Source: Vicinamibacterales bacterium
Lineage (GTDB): Bacteria; Acidobacteriota; Vicinamibacteria; Vicinamibacterales; UBA2999
NCBI GenBank assembly: GCA_041659285.1
Contig: JBAZYO010000006.1
Location: 1 to 64,000 of the forward strand
DNA length: 64,000 bases
Direction: 5' to 3'
Shown: piece after piece, positions 25,508 to 35,742 of the stretch
Layout of the letters: each line of letters begins with the position of its first letter
How positions within the stretch are numbered: the first letter of the stretch is position 1
Made by a program: the position numbers and the translations under genes
Notes under the pieces: model-generated
Database searches by the model: none
The model's input: the letters and a program-made list of their open reading frames with translations, nothing else
Told to the model about the DNA's origin: nothing

Positions 25508-25801
25508 CTAGCGCCGGCTGATAGCCGACGACGGCTGCGCGTTCACGAGATGCAGCCGTCGATCGCGCCGATCGATCGTCCAGCCGGGCGTCTCGTAGCC
25601 GCACAGCAGGCACTCCTGATACAGCTTGGTGGCGGTCCGGGCACGGTAGAGCTCGTGGCCGCCATGGAGCATGCTGCACATACCGTGGCGGCACTTCTGG
25701 CGAAGCCGGCTCACGACCTGCTTGAACGTGGCGGCGACGTCCACATTTCCGGTAACCAACGTCATCGACCTCGCCCCAATGTGGTGATTGATAGCTCTCA
25801 T
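25508..25801 (-). CDS. Small putative zinc-binding protein (97 aa)
   Basis: Contains CRHGMCSMLHGGHELY and YQECLLCGYETPGW; the CxxCG knuckle followed by ETPGW looks like a zinc-ribbon fragment, with the first Cys/His pair as possible partner ligands. GGAGG lies five bases before ATG 25801. No family name can be given with confidence. It is convergent with the preceding membrane protein (4-bp gap). Confidence 0.6.
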   Translation of the reverse strand: MRAINHHIGARSMTLVTGNVDVAATFKQVVSRLRQKCRHGMCSMLHGGHELYRARTATKLYQECLLCGYETPGWTIDRRDRRLHLVNAQPSSAISRR

Positions 25802-25846
25802 CGCGACCTCCACCCCAGTCCATAGCAAGGTTGGTTCCGCTTTCGC

Positions 25847-25862
25847 TGGAACGCGAGTTGCA
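25847..25862 (+). promoter_or_regulatory. Sigma-54 promoter candidate
   Basis: TGGAACGCGAGTTGCA fits the -24/-12 consensus at 15 of 16 positions with correct GG-N10-GC spacing, 36 bases before the ATG of the 29-aa gene. Confidence 0.68.
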
Positions 25863-25898
25863 AAGGACGATCACAGATTCGGTAATGAGGAGGATTGG

Positions 25899-25988
25899 AT
25901 GAAATACGGAGTTGCGTGGTTACTGGGAGTTCCGGTCTCGATCATTGCGCTTTGGTTCGTCGTGAACCAGATGGGTTGTGGGTTCTAA
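25899..25988 (+). CDS. 29-aa single-helix membrane protein
   Basis: MKYGVAWLLGVPVSIIALWF then VVNQMGCGF: one membrane helix with the MKYxxAWLLGVP start seen in a family of tiny bacterial proteins. GAGGAGGA lies before the ATG, and a sigma-54 promoter match is just upstream. The next gene begins two bases after its stop. Confidence 0.75.
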   Translation: MKYGVAWLLGVPVSIIALWFVVNQMGCGF

Positions 25989-25990
25989 CC

Positions 25991-26191
25991 ATGAAAGCCA
26001 TCGGCATCGTGCTCGTCGTACTCGGCATCATCGGCCTCGCCTACGGTGGCCTCTCCTGGACGCGCAAAGACACCATCGTCGACGCGGGACCGATCCAGAT
26101 CACCACGAACAAGACCGAACGGTTGCCGCTGCCTCCCATAGCCGGAGGGCTGCTGCTGATCGCGGGCGTCGTCCTGATCATGAAGAAGTAA
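25991..26191 (+). CDS. DUF3185-like small membrane protein (66 aa)
   Basis: Two helices (IGIVLVVLGIIGLAYGGLSW and PIAGGLLLIAGVVLIM) around TRKDTIVDAGPIQITTNKTE, the typical arrangement of DUF3185 proteins. It follows the 29-aa gene by 2 bp and shares its promoter. Function unknown; stress-related expression is likely from the sigma-54 context. Confidence 0.8.
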   Translation: MKAIGIVLVVLGIIGLAYGGLSWTRKDTIVDAGPIQITTNKTERLPLPPIAGGLLLIAGVVLIMKK

Positions 26192-26240
26192 GGCGTACCG
26201 CCACCGGCCCGCGCGCCGCCGGAAAGCGCGCGGGGGCCGG

Positions 26241-26246
26241 TATAAT
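26241..26246 (+). promoter_or_regulatory. -10 box TATAAT of a leaderless gene
   Basis: A perfect TATAAT ends seven bases before the GTG at 26253, so transcription would begin at or next to the start codon. No good -35 is visible. Confidence 0.5.
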
Positions 26247-26252
26247 GCCCGG

Positions 26253-26432
26253 GTGGACAAACCTCCGGTCAAGTTGGTTGTCACGCCAGTCGTGTCTGCC
26301 CTCCGCGCCATACCGCCCGCGTCGTCGGAAGACGCGATGAAGTGTGAACGGTGCGGGGCGGACATGTATCGCATGCACGCGGTCTGGCGCTGCCCCTCAT
26401 GCCGCTTCAAGACCGACTGCTGCGGCTGGTAG
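26253..26432 (+). CDS. Zinc-ribbon protein, probably leaderless (59 aa)
   Basis: [20 protein letters not shown] followed by FKTDCCGW: two CxxC knuckles about 13 residues apart form a zinc ribbon, with a distinctive CCGW end that I associate with a small conserved family. The GTG at 26253 coincides with the expected +1 of a perfect TATAAT box, so the mRNA would have no leader; an internal ATG at 26337 would give only the 31-residue ribbon. It precedes the leucine operon by 13 bp and might be co-transcribed with it. Confidence 0.7.
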   Translation: MDKPPVKLVVTPVVSALRAIPPASSEDAMKCERCGADMYRMHAVWRCPSCRFKTDCCGW

Positions 26433-26445
26433 TCACGCAGGCCTG

Positions 26446-28053
<1,608 letters not shown>

Positions 28054-28054
28054 C

Positions 28055-28072
28055 ATCCGGCTTTAGCCGGAT
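28055..28072. repeat. REP-like palindrome ATCCGGC-TTTA-GCCGGAT
   Basis: Seven-base arms with TTTA loop directly after the mccB-like stop; the flank reads gtagc before it. Same family as 39954-39971. Confidence 0.65.
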
Positions 28073-28090
28073 AATGTGACGCTGGCACCT

Positions 28091-28882
28091 ATGACTTACC
28101 AATTCCTGTCGATCGAGCGCCGCGGCTCCGTCGAGTACGTCACGCTCAACCGTCCGGACGTCCGCAACGCCTTCAACGAGATCGTGATTGCCGAGCTCAC
28201 CACGTGGGCCCGCGGCGCTCACGCCGATGCGACGCTGCGGGTCGTGGTGTTCAGCGGCGCCGGCAAGGTCTTCAGCGCCGGCGCGGACGCCGCGTGGATG
28301 GCCAAGATGGCCGGCTACTCACACCTGGACAACCTGCGTGATGCCACGGCGGGCGCCGAGATGTTCCTGGCCATCAACACGATCCCGGCCATCGTGATCG
28401 CCCGCATTCACGGCGCCGCGCTGGGCGGCGGCTCAGGACTGGCGGCGGTGTGCGACGTCGTGGTGACCGAGCACACGGCGGTGTTCGGATTCACCGAGAC
28501 CAAGCTCGGCATCCTGCCGGCGATGATCTCGCCGTACGTGATCCAGAAGATCGGTGCGTCCGCGGCCCGCGAGCTGTTCCTCACCGGCATGCGCTTCGAC
28601 GCCGCCCGCGCCAAGGACATCGGCCTCGTCCACGCCGTCGTCACGCCGGACCAGCTCGACGCGACGGTGCGGCAGTACGTGCGCGAGGCCCTCAGCGCGT
28701 CCCCCACCGCGGTGGCGCGCGCCAAGGCGTTGATCCCGCGCGTGCTCGGACAGCCACCGGCGGACGTGATGGGCATCACCGCCGAAGCCATTGCGGCCCA
28801 GCGCGTGTCACCGGAGGGCCAGGACGGCCTCAAGGCCTTTCTCGCGAAGGGTAAGCCCGGCTGGATCGAGGAGCCGCTGTGA
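28091..28882 (+). CDS. Methylglutaconyl-CoA hydratase-like enoyl-CoA hydratase (263 aa)
   Basis: Crotonase fold with oxyanion-hole motifs AGKVFSAGADAAWM and IHGAALGGGSGLAAVCD, and the GFTETKLGILPAMISPYV stretch with its catalytic glutamate. The SAGADxxWM form and FTExKLGIxPAxISPYV match methylglutaconyl-CoA hydratases of the liu/leucine pathway. It would hydrate 3-methylglutaconyl-CoA, the product of the carboxylase, to HMG-CoA. Its TGA overlaps the GTG start of the biotin carboxylase gene. Confidence 0.87.
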   Translation: MTYQFLSIERRGSVEYVTLNRPDVRNAFNEIVIAELTTWARGAHADATLRVVVFSGAGKVFSAGADAAWMAKMAGYSHLDNLRDATAGAEMFLAINTIPAIVIARIHGAALGGGSGLAAVCDVVVTEHTAVFGFTETKLGILPAMISPYVIQKIGASAARELFLTGMRFDAARAKDIGLVHAVVTPDQLDATVRQYVREALSASPTAVARAKALIPRVLGQPPADVMGITAEAIAAQRVSPEGQDGLKAFLAKGKPGWIEEPL

Positions 28883-30387
28883 CCCGCGCCGGCGGCGGCA
28901 TTCGCCGGCTCCTCATCGCCAACCGCGGTGAGATCGCCGTCCGCATCATTCGCGCCTGCCGCGAGCTCGGGATCGAGACCGTGGCGGTGTATTCGGACGC
29001 GGATGCAGAGGCCGTGCACGTGCGGGCGGCCGACCGGGCGGTGCGCCTGGGCCCGGCGCCGGCCCGTGACAGCTACCTCGACGCCACGAAGGTGATCGCG
29101 GCGGCCCTGGCTGCCGGCGCCGACGCCGTGCATCCCGGCTACGGCTTTCTCTCGGAGCGCGCGCACTTCGCGCGGGCGTGCGAAGAGGCCGGCCTCATCT
29201 TCGTGGGTCCGCCCGCTGTCGCGATCGAGCGCATGGGCTCCAAGGTCGGCGCCCGACGCCTGATGGTCGAAGCGGGCGTGCCGGTCGTTCCCGGCGAGGC
29301 GCCCGCGGACCAGTCCGACGCGTCGCTCGTGGCCGCCATCGCGCGGGTCGGCTTCCCGGCATTGATCAAGCCGTCGGCGGGTGGCGGCGGCATCGGCATG
29401 AAGGTCGTGCGAGCGGCCGCGGCGGCGCCCGACGCCCTCGCCGCGGCCAGGCGCGAGGCCACGGCGTCGTTCGGCGACGGCACGTTGTACGTGGAGCGGC
29501 TGATCGAACGCCCGCGCCACGTCGAGATCCAGGTCTTCGCCGACGCGCACGGCCACGTCGTGCACCTGTTCGAGCGGGAGTGTTCCGCCCAACGCCGCCA
29601 CCAGAAGATGGTTGAAGAGAGCACCTGCCCCGCCCTCGGGCCGTCGGTTCGCGAGGCGATGGGCCAGGCGGCGGTGGCCGCCGCGCGGGCCGCCGGCTAC
29701 CGCAATGCCGGCACCTGCGAGTTCCTGCTCGAGGGCGATGGCGACACGGCGCGGTTCTATTTTCTTGAGATGAACACGCGGCTGCAGGTCGAGCATCCGG
29801 TCACCGAGTGCGTGGTGGGCGTGGACCTGGTTCGCGCGCAACTGCTGGTCGCGGCGGGCGAGCCGCTCCCGTTCACGCAGGCCTCGCTATCGCAGCGCGG
29901 GCACGCCATCGAATGCCGCATCTACGCCGAAGACCCGGCGCAAGGCTTCATCCCGCAGGCCGGACCGATCCTGCTGTACCGGGAACCGCAGGGCCCCGGC
30001 ATCCGCGTGGATAGCGGCGTGACCCGCGGCTCGACGGTATCGGTGCACTACGATCCGATGCTGGCCAAGCTGATCGTGTGGGGCGAGACGCGCGAGTCGG
30101 CCCGCCGCCGGGCGATCGGCGCGCTGAAGGACTTCGCCGTGCTCGGCGTCCGCACGAACATCCCGTTCATGCTGCAACTGCTCGAGCACCCGCAGTTCAT
30201 CGCCGCGGCAATCGACACGGGCTTTCTGGATCGGGAAGGGGCAGCGTTGGCTGCCGCTTCGGCCTCAGAACTCCCCCCAGCGGCGTTGGCCGCATTGGCC
30301 GAGCACCTCCGCATCCCGCCGAAGCGGCCTTCGGCCGCGAAGGCGGACACCGACCCCTTTGTGTCCCTGAAAGATTGGCGTGGATAA
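28879..30387 (+). CDS. Biotin carboxylase subunit of acyl-CoA carboxylase (502 aa)
   Basis: An ATP-grasp biotin carboxylase: LIANRGEIAVRIIRACREL at the start, the glycine-rich ATP loop KPSAGGGGIGMKVV, ECSAQRRHQKMVEE and EMNTRLQVEHPVTE. It charges BCCP-bound biotin with bicarbonate using ATP. In most methylcrotonyl-CoA carboxylases this domain is fused to the biotin carrier in a protein of about 660 residues; here it ends at 502 and the carrier is a separate downstream gene that overlaps its last eight bases. GTG start. Confidence 0.9.
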   Translation: MTRAGGGIRRLLIANRGEIAVRIIRACRELGIETVAVYSDADAEAVHVRAADRAVRLGPAPARDSYLDATKVIAAALAAGADAVHPGYGFLSERAHFARACEEAGLIFVGPPAVAIERMGSKVGARRLMVEAGVPVVPGEAPADQSDASLVAAIARVGFPALIKPSAGGGGIGMKVVRAAAAAPDALAAARREATASFGDGTLYVERLIERPRHVEIQVFADAHGHVVHLFERECSAQRRHQKMVEESTCPALGPSVREAMGQAAVAAARAAGYRNAGTCEFLLEGDGDTARFYFLEMNTRLQVEHPVTECVVGVDLVRAQLLVAAGEPLPFTQASLSQRGHAIECRIYAEDPAQGFIPQAGPILLYREPQGPGIRVDSGVTRGSTVSVHYDPMLAKLIVWGETRESARRRAIGALKDFAVLGVRTNIPFMLQLLEHPQFIAAAIDTGFLDREGAALAAASASELPPAALAALAEHLRIPPKRPSAAKADTDPFVSLKDWRG

Positions 30388-30766
30388 CTTCACGATCACT
30401 CCCCTCGGCGACAGCTGGTACCTGGTCGATGACGGCACTGAGCGATGGCGGGTGGCCGTGGCCGTCAATCGCGACGCCCAGTGGGTGTTCGTCAACGGCC
30501 AGGTGGCCATCGTTGACACCCCAAAGCCGGGACGCAGGCGCGCCGCCAGTCGTGATGCCGGAGTGATGTCGCCCATGCCGGCCACCGTGGTGGCGGTGCA
30601 CGCCACACCGGGCCAGCAGGTGTCGGAGGGCGACACGCTGCTCGTGCTCGAAGCCATGAAGATGGAGATGCCCATTCGCGCGCCGCGCGGTGGCGTCATC
30701 AAGACCGTGTCGTGCGCCAAGGGGGACCTGGTGCAGCCGGGCGTCAACCTGCTGGAGTTCGAATAG
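30380..30766 (+). CDS. Biotin carboxyl carrier protein (128 aa)
   Basis: The C-terminal biotinyl domain contains VLEAMKMEMPI with the target lysine in EAMKM, flanked by PMPATVVAVHATPGQQVSEG and VSCAKGDLVQPGVNL. The N-terminal 60 residues resemble the BT-type linker domain that joins carrier and carboxylase in fused enzymes. GTG start within the end of the biotin carboxylase gene. It completes the split alpha subunit. Confidence 0.9.
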   Translation: MDNFTITPLGDSWYLVDDGTERWRVAVAVNRDAQWVFVNGQVAIVDTPKPGRRRAASRDAGVMSPMPATVVAVHATPGQQVSEGDTLLVLEAMKMEMPIRAPRGGVIKTVSCAKGDLVQPGVNLLEFE

Positions 30767-31660
30767 GTGCGCACGCCCGGCCGCGTCTCCATCGTCGAGG
30801 TCGGTCCGCGCGACGGGCTGCAGAATGAGAAGGCGGTGATCACGACCGCCGACAAAATCGCGTTTGTTGATCAACTGACCGCGGCCGGCCACCGCACCAT
30901 CGAGGTGTCGGCGTTCGTATCGCCGAAGTGGGTGCCGCAGATGGCTGACGCCGCCGAGGTCTTTGCCGGCATCACCAGGAGGCCAGGTGTGCGCTACACC
31001 GCCCTGGTCCCCAACAGCGCCGGGCTCGCACGCGCCCTGGCGGCCGGCGTCACCGAGATTGCGATCTTCGCCGCGGCTTCCGAGACCTTCTCCCAGCGCA
31101 ACATCAACCAGTCCATCGACGCGTCGCTGGCCGCCTACACGGCCGTGTGCCGGGACGCCCTGGCCGCCGGCGTCGAAGTGCGCGGCTACCTGTCCACCTG
31201 CTTCGGCTGCCCGTACGAAGGCGCCGTGCCTCCTGCCCGGGTTACGCACGTCGCCGAGCGCCTGCTGGAGATGGGGGTGTTCGAAGTGGCGATCAGCGAC
31301 ACCATCGGCGTGGCGCACCCGGGGCAGGTTCGCGTGGTGCTCGACGCGGTGACGGCCAAACTCCCCATCACGCAGGTCGCGCTCCACTTCCACGACACGC
31401 GCGGCACGGCGCTCGCGAACGTCCTCGCCGGACTCGACTACGGCGTCACCACGTTCGACAGCTCGGCCGGCGGCCTCGGCGGCTGCCCGTTCGCGCCGGG
31501 AGCGGCCGGCAACCTCGCCACCGAAGACCTCCTCTATATGCTGGATGGCCTGGGCGTCGAGACCGGTGTGGCGATCGACGAGGTCGCCACCGCGTCGCGG
31601 GCCATCGAGGCCAGGCTCGACCACCGCTTGCCGTCACGCTACCTGCAATCTGTCCGGTGA
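30767..31660 (+). CDS. Hydroxymethylglutaryl-CoA lyase (297 aa)
   Basis: A DRE-TIM barrel: VEVGPRDGLQNE (metal Asp and catalytic Arg), CFGCPYEG, LHFHDTRGTALAN (metal histidines) and GGLGGCPFAPGAAGN with the active-site cysteine. These identify HMG-CoA lyase, which splits HMG-CoA into acetyl-CoA and acetoacetate, the last leucine step. GTG start directly follows the stop of the carrier gene. No isovaleryl-CoA dehydrogenase is in the window. Confidence 0.93.
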   Translation: MRTPGRVSIVEVGPRDGLQNEKAVITTADKIAFVDQLTAAGHRTIEVSAFVSPKWVPQMADAAEVFAGITRRPGVRYTALVPNSAGLARALAAGVTEIAIFAAASETFSQRNINQSIDASLAAYTAVCRDALAAGVEVRGYLSTCFGCPYEGAVPPARVTHVAERLLEMGVFEVAISDTIGVAHPGQVRVVLDAVTAKLPITQVALHFHDTRGTALANVLAGLDYGVTTFDSSAGGLGGCPFAPGAAGNLATEDLLYMLDGLGVETGVAIDEVATASRAIEARLDHRLPSRYLQSVR

Positions 31661-31715
31661 ATCCCGGCACCCCGTTTGCGTACACCACGCAGACAGGCTC
31701 TTGACTGTATTTGGC

Positions 31716-31730
31716 TACCCATCTTGGGTA
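31716..31730. promoter_or_regulatory. Inverted repeat TACCCA-TCT-TGGGTA
   Basis: Perfect six-base palindrome 28 bases before the hybrid kinase start; possible operator. No promoter boxes are convincing around it. Confidence 0.35.
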
Positions 31731-31758
31731 ACGATCTGGTCTCTTTAGGACGAATCAG

Positions 31759-33804
31759 ATGCGGCATCAGGCTGCGGTAGCAGCGAAGCGCTCCACGATC
31801 TGGGAAGACATCGGCATTGGCGTCGCGGCCTTCGGGCTGTGCCTGGCGATCGTTGTGGGTCTGGGGATGTGGACCCATTACGTCGCGGGGTCCGTCTTCA
31901 TCCTGGGCGTTGCCATCCTGGCCTGGCACAACGGGTTTGGGCCGGCCCTGGTCGCGTCGATCCTGAGCGGCGCGGTCACGGGTCCGCTCGTCGTGGCTCT
32001 CGACGCCCGGGCCGACACCATCAACCTGCCCGTCCGCGTCCTCACCATCACCGTCGTGTCGCTCGTGGTGGCCTGGCTGTGCGGCAACCTCTATCGATCG
32101 CGCGAGCGGCTCATGGTCGAGCAGTTGCGCCTGCGTGAAAGTGAGGGATTCCACCGCCTGATCGGCGAGCTGGCGTCGGACTTCGCCTTCCACGCCCGCA
32201 TCGACCACGGCGGGCACATCGTCATCGATTCGGCGACCAGTGGCCTGACGGTGTTGCTCGGTTACACCCTCGACGAACTGCAACTGCGTCCGGGACTGGC
32301 GCTGATTCATCCTGAGGACCGTGGCGCCCTCCAGGCCGCGCTCAGCCGCGCCGGCGCCGGTGAGGATGTGCACGGCGAGTCACGGGTGATTGCCAAGGAT
32401 GGCCACCTGGTGCACGTCGAGTACAGCGCCCACCCGGAACGAGCTGAGGACGGCACCTTGACCGGCGTGCTGGGCGCCTTCCGCGACGTGTCCGTCCAGC
32501 GCGCGCAACAGGTCACCCTGACCGAGGAGCGGCAGCGGTTGCTCGTCGACATCGCCAAACGGCGCGAGGTGGAAGGCCAGTTGCGCCAGGCCAAAGACGA
32601 GGCCGAGCACCGCGCCAACGAGGCGGAAGAAGCGCGAGCGGCCCTGAAGGATCGCGAGCACCGTCTGCAATACGAGGCACAGTTGAAGGACGAGTTCCTC
32701 GCCACGCTGGCCCACGAGCTCCGCAATCCTCTTGCGCCCCTCCGCAACGTCGTCGAAATCCTGCGACTTGAAACGCTGCCCGAAACGGCGCGACAGGCCA
32801 CCGGCATCATGGAACGGCAGATCACGCAGCTCGTGCGCCTGATCGACGACCTGATGGACGTCAGCCGCATCACGCGCGGGCACCTCACGCTACGGCGCGA
32901 GCCCGTTGACCTGCGCGCGATCATCGAGAGCGCGGTTGAAACCGCGCAGCCGCAGCTCACGGCCGCCGGCGTCAGCCTGACCACCGAGATTCCCCCGCAA
33001 CCGTGCATCCTCGACGCCGACGCCACGCGCATCTCCCAGATTTTCCTGAACCTGTTGACCAACGCGGCCAAGTTCACGCCGGCCGGCGGCCGCATCTGGC
33101 TGACGGTGCAGCCGCACGCCGACCGGGTCGTGGTGGTTGTGCGCGACAGCGGCATTGGCATTCCGCTCGAGGATCAGGATCGCGTGTTCGGCATGTTTGT
33201 CCAGCTCAACCGCGACATGCGCCGGTCGCAGACGGGCCTCGGCATCGGCTTGACGCTCGTCAAGCAGATGGCCGAAATGCACGGCGGCAGCGTGTCAATG
33301 TGGAGCGAGGGCGTCGGGCATGGCTGCGAGTTCACCGTGACCTTGCCGCTCGCGCCGGTGGACACCGACGCCAATGCCGTGGCGACCGCGCCGCCCGCGA
33401 AGCGCCCGTCGTGGCGGATCCTGCTCGCCGACGACAGTCAGGACGGCGCCGACAGCCTCGCCTTCCTCCTGCGCGCGGCCGGGCACGAGGTGCACACGGT
33501 CTACGACGGCCGCACGGCGATTCGCCTGGCCGAAGAGCTCCGGCCCGACGTCTTGCTGCTCGACATTGGCATGCCGGAGGTGTCGGGATACGACGTGGCC
33601 CGGGCGGTCCGCCGCGAGCACTGGGGACGCGGCATACGCCTGATCGCGCTCACTGGATGGGGTCAGGCCGAGCATCGGCGCCGATCGCTCGAGGTCGGTT
33701 TCGACGATCACCTCGTGAAGCCGGTTGAGCTGGACGTGCTCGAGGATGTGCTGCAGATGGGCACGCCGGCACCCAATCCCGGCAACAGCCAGCCCATCGG
33801 CTGA
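31759..33804 (+). CDS. PAS-containing hybrid histidine kinase (681 aa)
   Basis: The N-terminus has about four membrane helices (residues 18-112), followed by a PAS domain (about 138-252, ending GAFRDVS), a coiled coil, HisKA with TLAHELRNPLAPLRN (His near 319), a full HATPase (NLLTNAAKFTPAGG, DSGIGIPLEDQ, GLGIGLTLVKQM) and a receiver domain with LLLDIGMPEVSGYD (Asp near 602). No cognate DNA-binding regulator is next to it. AGGA lies eight bases before the ATG. Confidence 0.9.
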   Translation: MRHQAAVAAKRSTIWEDIGIGVAAFGLCLAIVVGLGMWTHYVAGSVFILGVAILAWHNGFGPALVASILSGAVTGPLVVALDARADTINLPVRVLTITVVSLVVAWLCGNLYRSRERLMVEQLRLRESEGFHRLIGELASDFAFHARIDHGGHIVIDSATSGLTVLLGYTLDELQLRPGLALIHPEDRGALQAALSRAGAGEDVHGESRVIAKDGHLVHVEYSAHPERAEDGTLTGVLGAFRDVSVQRAQQVTLTEERQRLLVDIAKRREVEGQLRQAKDEAEHRANEAEEARAALKDREHRLQYEAQLKDEFLATLAHELRNPLAPLRNVVEILRLETLPETARQATGIMERQITQLVRLIDDLMDVSRITRGHLTLRREPVDLRAIIESAVETAQPQLTAAGVSLTTEIPPQPCILDADATRISQIFLNLLTNAAKFTPAGGRIWLTVQPHADRVVVVVRDSGIGIPLEDQDRVFGMFVQLNRDMRRSQTGLGIGLTLVKQMAEMHGGSVSMWSEGVGHGCEFTVTLPLAPVDTDANAVATAPPAKRPSWRILLADDSQDGADSLAFLLRAAGHEVHTVYDGRTAIRLAEELRPDVLLLDIGMPEVSGYDVARAVRREHWGRGIRLIALTGWGQAEHRRRSLEVGFDDHLVKPVELDVLEDVLQMGTPAPNPGNSQPIG

Positions 33805-33823
33805 GTCCTCCCCACCGCTACGG

Positions 33824-33839
33824 TGGCACGCCATTTGTA
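33824..33839 (+). promoter_or_regulatory. Sigma-54 promoter candidate
   Basis: TGGCACGCCATTTGTA fits the consensus at 15 of 16 positions; the mismatch is the usually invariant C of the -12 GC, which lowers trust. It is 48 bases before the OmpA-like ATG. Confidence 0.5.
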
Positions 33840-33887
33840 ACAGTCTTGGTTGATGCGCGTTACCGCGCACAGGAGGACAGAACACCG

Positions 33888-35594
33888 ATGAGTGCCAAAC
33901 CTTGGTTGATCGCGGGCCTGCTCGTGATCGCCGTGCCCGCGGCAGCCCAACAGCCGGCCGCGAGCACGAGCCAGCAACCTGCCGATTCGCCGGCCGCTGA
34001 TGAGCGCGGCCGCGTTGCGGTTTCAACCGACGGCGACGCCGGCCTCTGGTGGGTTCCGATCGCGGACACCAACGGCAAGGGCAAATGGCGGGGTTCCGCC
34101 CAGCGCAACTCGCGCAACACGCCGCAGGGCCTGATGAACATCGCCAATTTCAGCGCCAATGTCTCGTACGGCTTCAGCGACCGGTTCGACGTCTACACGA
34201 CGTGGAACTTCATTGAACGGGTCGACCGCGACCTGGCCACGCTGTTCGTTCCCACGGATCCGGACCAGGGCGGTCTCGATACGAGGGCCCCGTACGCGCG
34301 CCAACGCTGGACCGGCAACAAGCTCGGCGACCTGCGGGTCGGCGCGAAGTTCGCGTTCGCGAGTGAAGGCGCCGGCGCCCCCGTCAGCGCGGCCGCACGC
34401 GTGACCCTGAACCTCCCGACCGGCGATTCGGATAACGGCGCCGGCCAGGGATCAGTGGGCGCCGACTTCTCTGGTGTCTTGAGCCGCTGGATCTCCAACA
34501 AGGTCGTGGTCTCCGGCACCGCCGGCTACTACCTCCGCAAGAACCCGTCGGACCCGGTCGTCATCCACGTGCCGAACAGCTTCCATTGGGGCGCGGGTAT
34601 CGGCATCACGCCGACGCCTTCGTGGCTGATCCATGGCGAGATCCTCGGCGACCACCCGGTCCGCGACAACGCCACCCTGGAGACACGGCTGGTGGCGGAA
34701 GACGGCAGCTTGAGCACGGACGTCGGCTTCGTCGATCGTCAAACCTCGTTCACCACCGGCCTGACGTGGTTTGCCGACAACGGTTTCTTCATCGGCGGTG
34801 AAGTTCGCATCGATACGCCGATGCCTGACCGGATTGCGGCCTCACAAGACTCGCGCGCCGACTATGTCGACTACCACGTGCGCGTCGGCTGGAGCCCGCG
34901 CCGCACGCCGCCGCCCGCGCCGATCGTGACGCCTCCCCCGCCTCCCCCGCCTCCCCCGCCGGCGAACCGCCCGCCGACGGTCAAGGCGAACTGTGACCCG
35001 TGCACGGTGGAAGTGGGCACGCGCTCGCAGTTGTCCGCGGACGCGAACGACCCAGACGGTGATCCTCTGACCTACGCGTGGACCGCCCCCGCCGGCACCG
35101 TGGAGCAGCCCACCATCGTCAAGCCCATGTGGCTCGCGCCCATGGTGGTCGGGCCGGTGCCCGTCACCGTGACCGTAAACGACGGCAGGGGTGGCACGGC
35201 CTCCGACACGGTCACCATCCAGGTGATCCGCAAGGAACAGAAGGTCTACACGTTCGAAGACGTCCACTTCGACTTCGACCGTTACACGTTGCGCGCCGAG
35301 GCCGTGCGCGTGCTCGAATCGGCGCTGGCCGCGATGAAGGAGAACCCTTCGCTGCGGCTCACCGTTGAAGGGCACACCTGCAGCATCGGCACCGCCGAGT
35401 ACAACATGGCCCTGGGCGAACGCCGCTCGAGCGCCGTGCGCGATTACCTGACGACCAACGGCATCGCGGCCAGCCGCCTGACGTCGGTGAGCTTCGGCGA
35501 AGAACGGCCGAAGCACGACAACTCACGTGAAGAGACGCGGCGCCTCAACCGGCGAGCCGCCCTCGTCGTGCGGCTCGACGCGGCGCCGCAATAG
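33888..35594 (+). CDS. OmpA-family outer-membrane protein with proline hinge (568 aa)
   Basis: Signal peptide (LIAGLLVIAVPAAA then QQ), a roughly 310-residue beta-barrel-like region, a polyproline hinge of nine consecutive prolines near 345-353 encoded by 9-bp repeats, an Ig/PKD-like domain (RPPTVKANCDPCTVEVG, with a Cys pair), and a C-terminal OmpA domain (VHFDFDRYTLRAEAVRVL, VEGHTCSIGTAEYN, RRAALVVRL) that binds peptidoglycan. AGGAGGA supports ATG 33888. It probably ties the outer membrane to the wall. Confidence 0.88.
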   Translation: MSAKPWLIAGLLVIAVPAAAQQPAASTSQQPADSPAADERGRVAVSTDGDAGLWWVPIADTNGKGKWRGSAQRNSRNTPQGLMNIANFSANVSYGFSDRFDVYTTWNFIERVDRDLATLFVPTDPDQGGLDTRAPYARQRWTGNKLGDLRVGAKFAFASEGAGAPVSAAARVTLNLPTGDSDNGAGQGSVGADFSGVLSRWISNKVVVSGTAGYYLRKNPSDPVVIHVPNSFHWGAGIGITPTPSWLIHGEILGDHPVRDNATLETRLVAEDGSLSTDVGFVDRQTSFTTGLTWFADNGFFIGGEVRIDTPMPDRIAASQDSRADYVDYHVRVGWSPRRTPPPAPIVTPPPPPPPPPPANRPPTVKANCDPCTVEVGTRSQLSADANDPDGDPLTYAWTAPAGTVEQPTIVKPMWLAPMVVGPVPVTVTVNDGRGGTASDTVTIQVIRKEQKVYTFEDVHFDFDRYTLRAEAVRVLESALAAMKENPSLRLTVEGHTCSIGTAEYNMALGERRSSAVRDYLTTNGIAASRLTSVSFGEERPKHDNSREETRRLNRRAALVVRLDAAPQ

Positions 35595-35629
35595 CGGCGC
35601 CGCCCGCCGGCGCCGATTCATAACCGCCA

Positions 35630-35673
35630 CCGGGCGTGGTTCCCGTCGTTCATAATTCAGGGACCACGCCCGG
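35630..35673. repeat. Strong inverted repeat, possible terminator
   Basis: Arms of 14-15 bases (35630-35644 and 35660-35673) pair with a single bulged T and a 15-nt loop. It lies after the OmpA-like gene; no T-run follows, so the role as terminator is uncertain. Confidence 0.5.
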
Positions 35674-35742
35674 CATTTCGTCCGGGCGCGAGGGCTGGGC
35701 CGCCTGGTGGCGCCCCGCTCCATTGACCAGGAGTCTCCAGCC

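Noticed and set aside
31701..31740. Sigma-70 promoter before the PAS hybrid kinase
   Set aside because: TTGACT is present at 31701 but there is no -10 box at proper spacing.
34926..34962. Nine-base repeats as a mobile or phase-variable tract
   Set aside because: They simply encode the polyproline hinge in frame; slippage by whole units would not break the gene.
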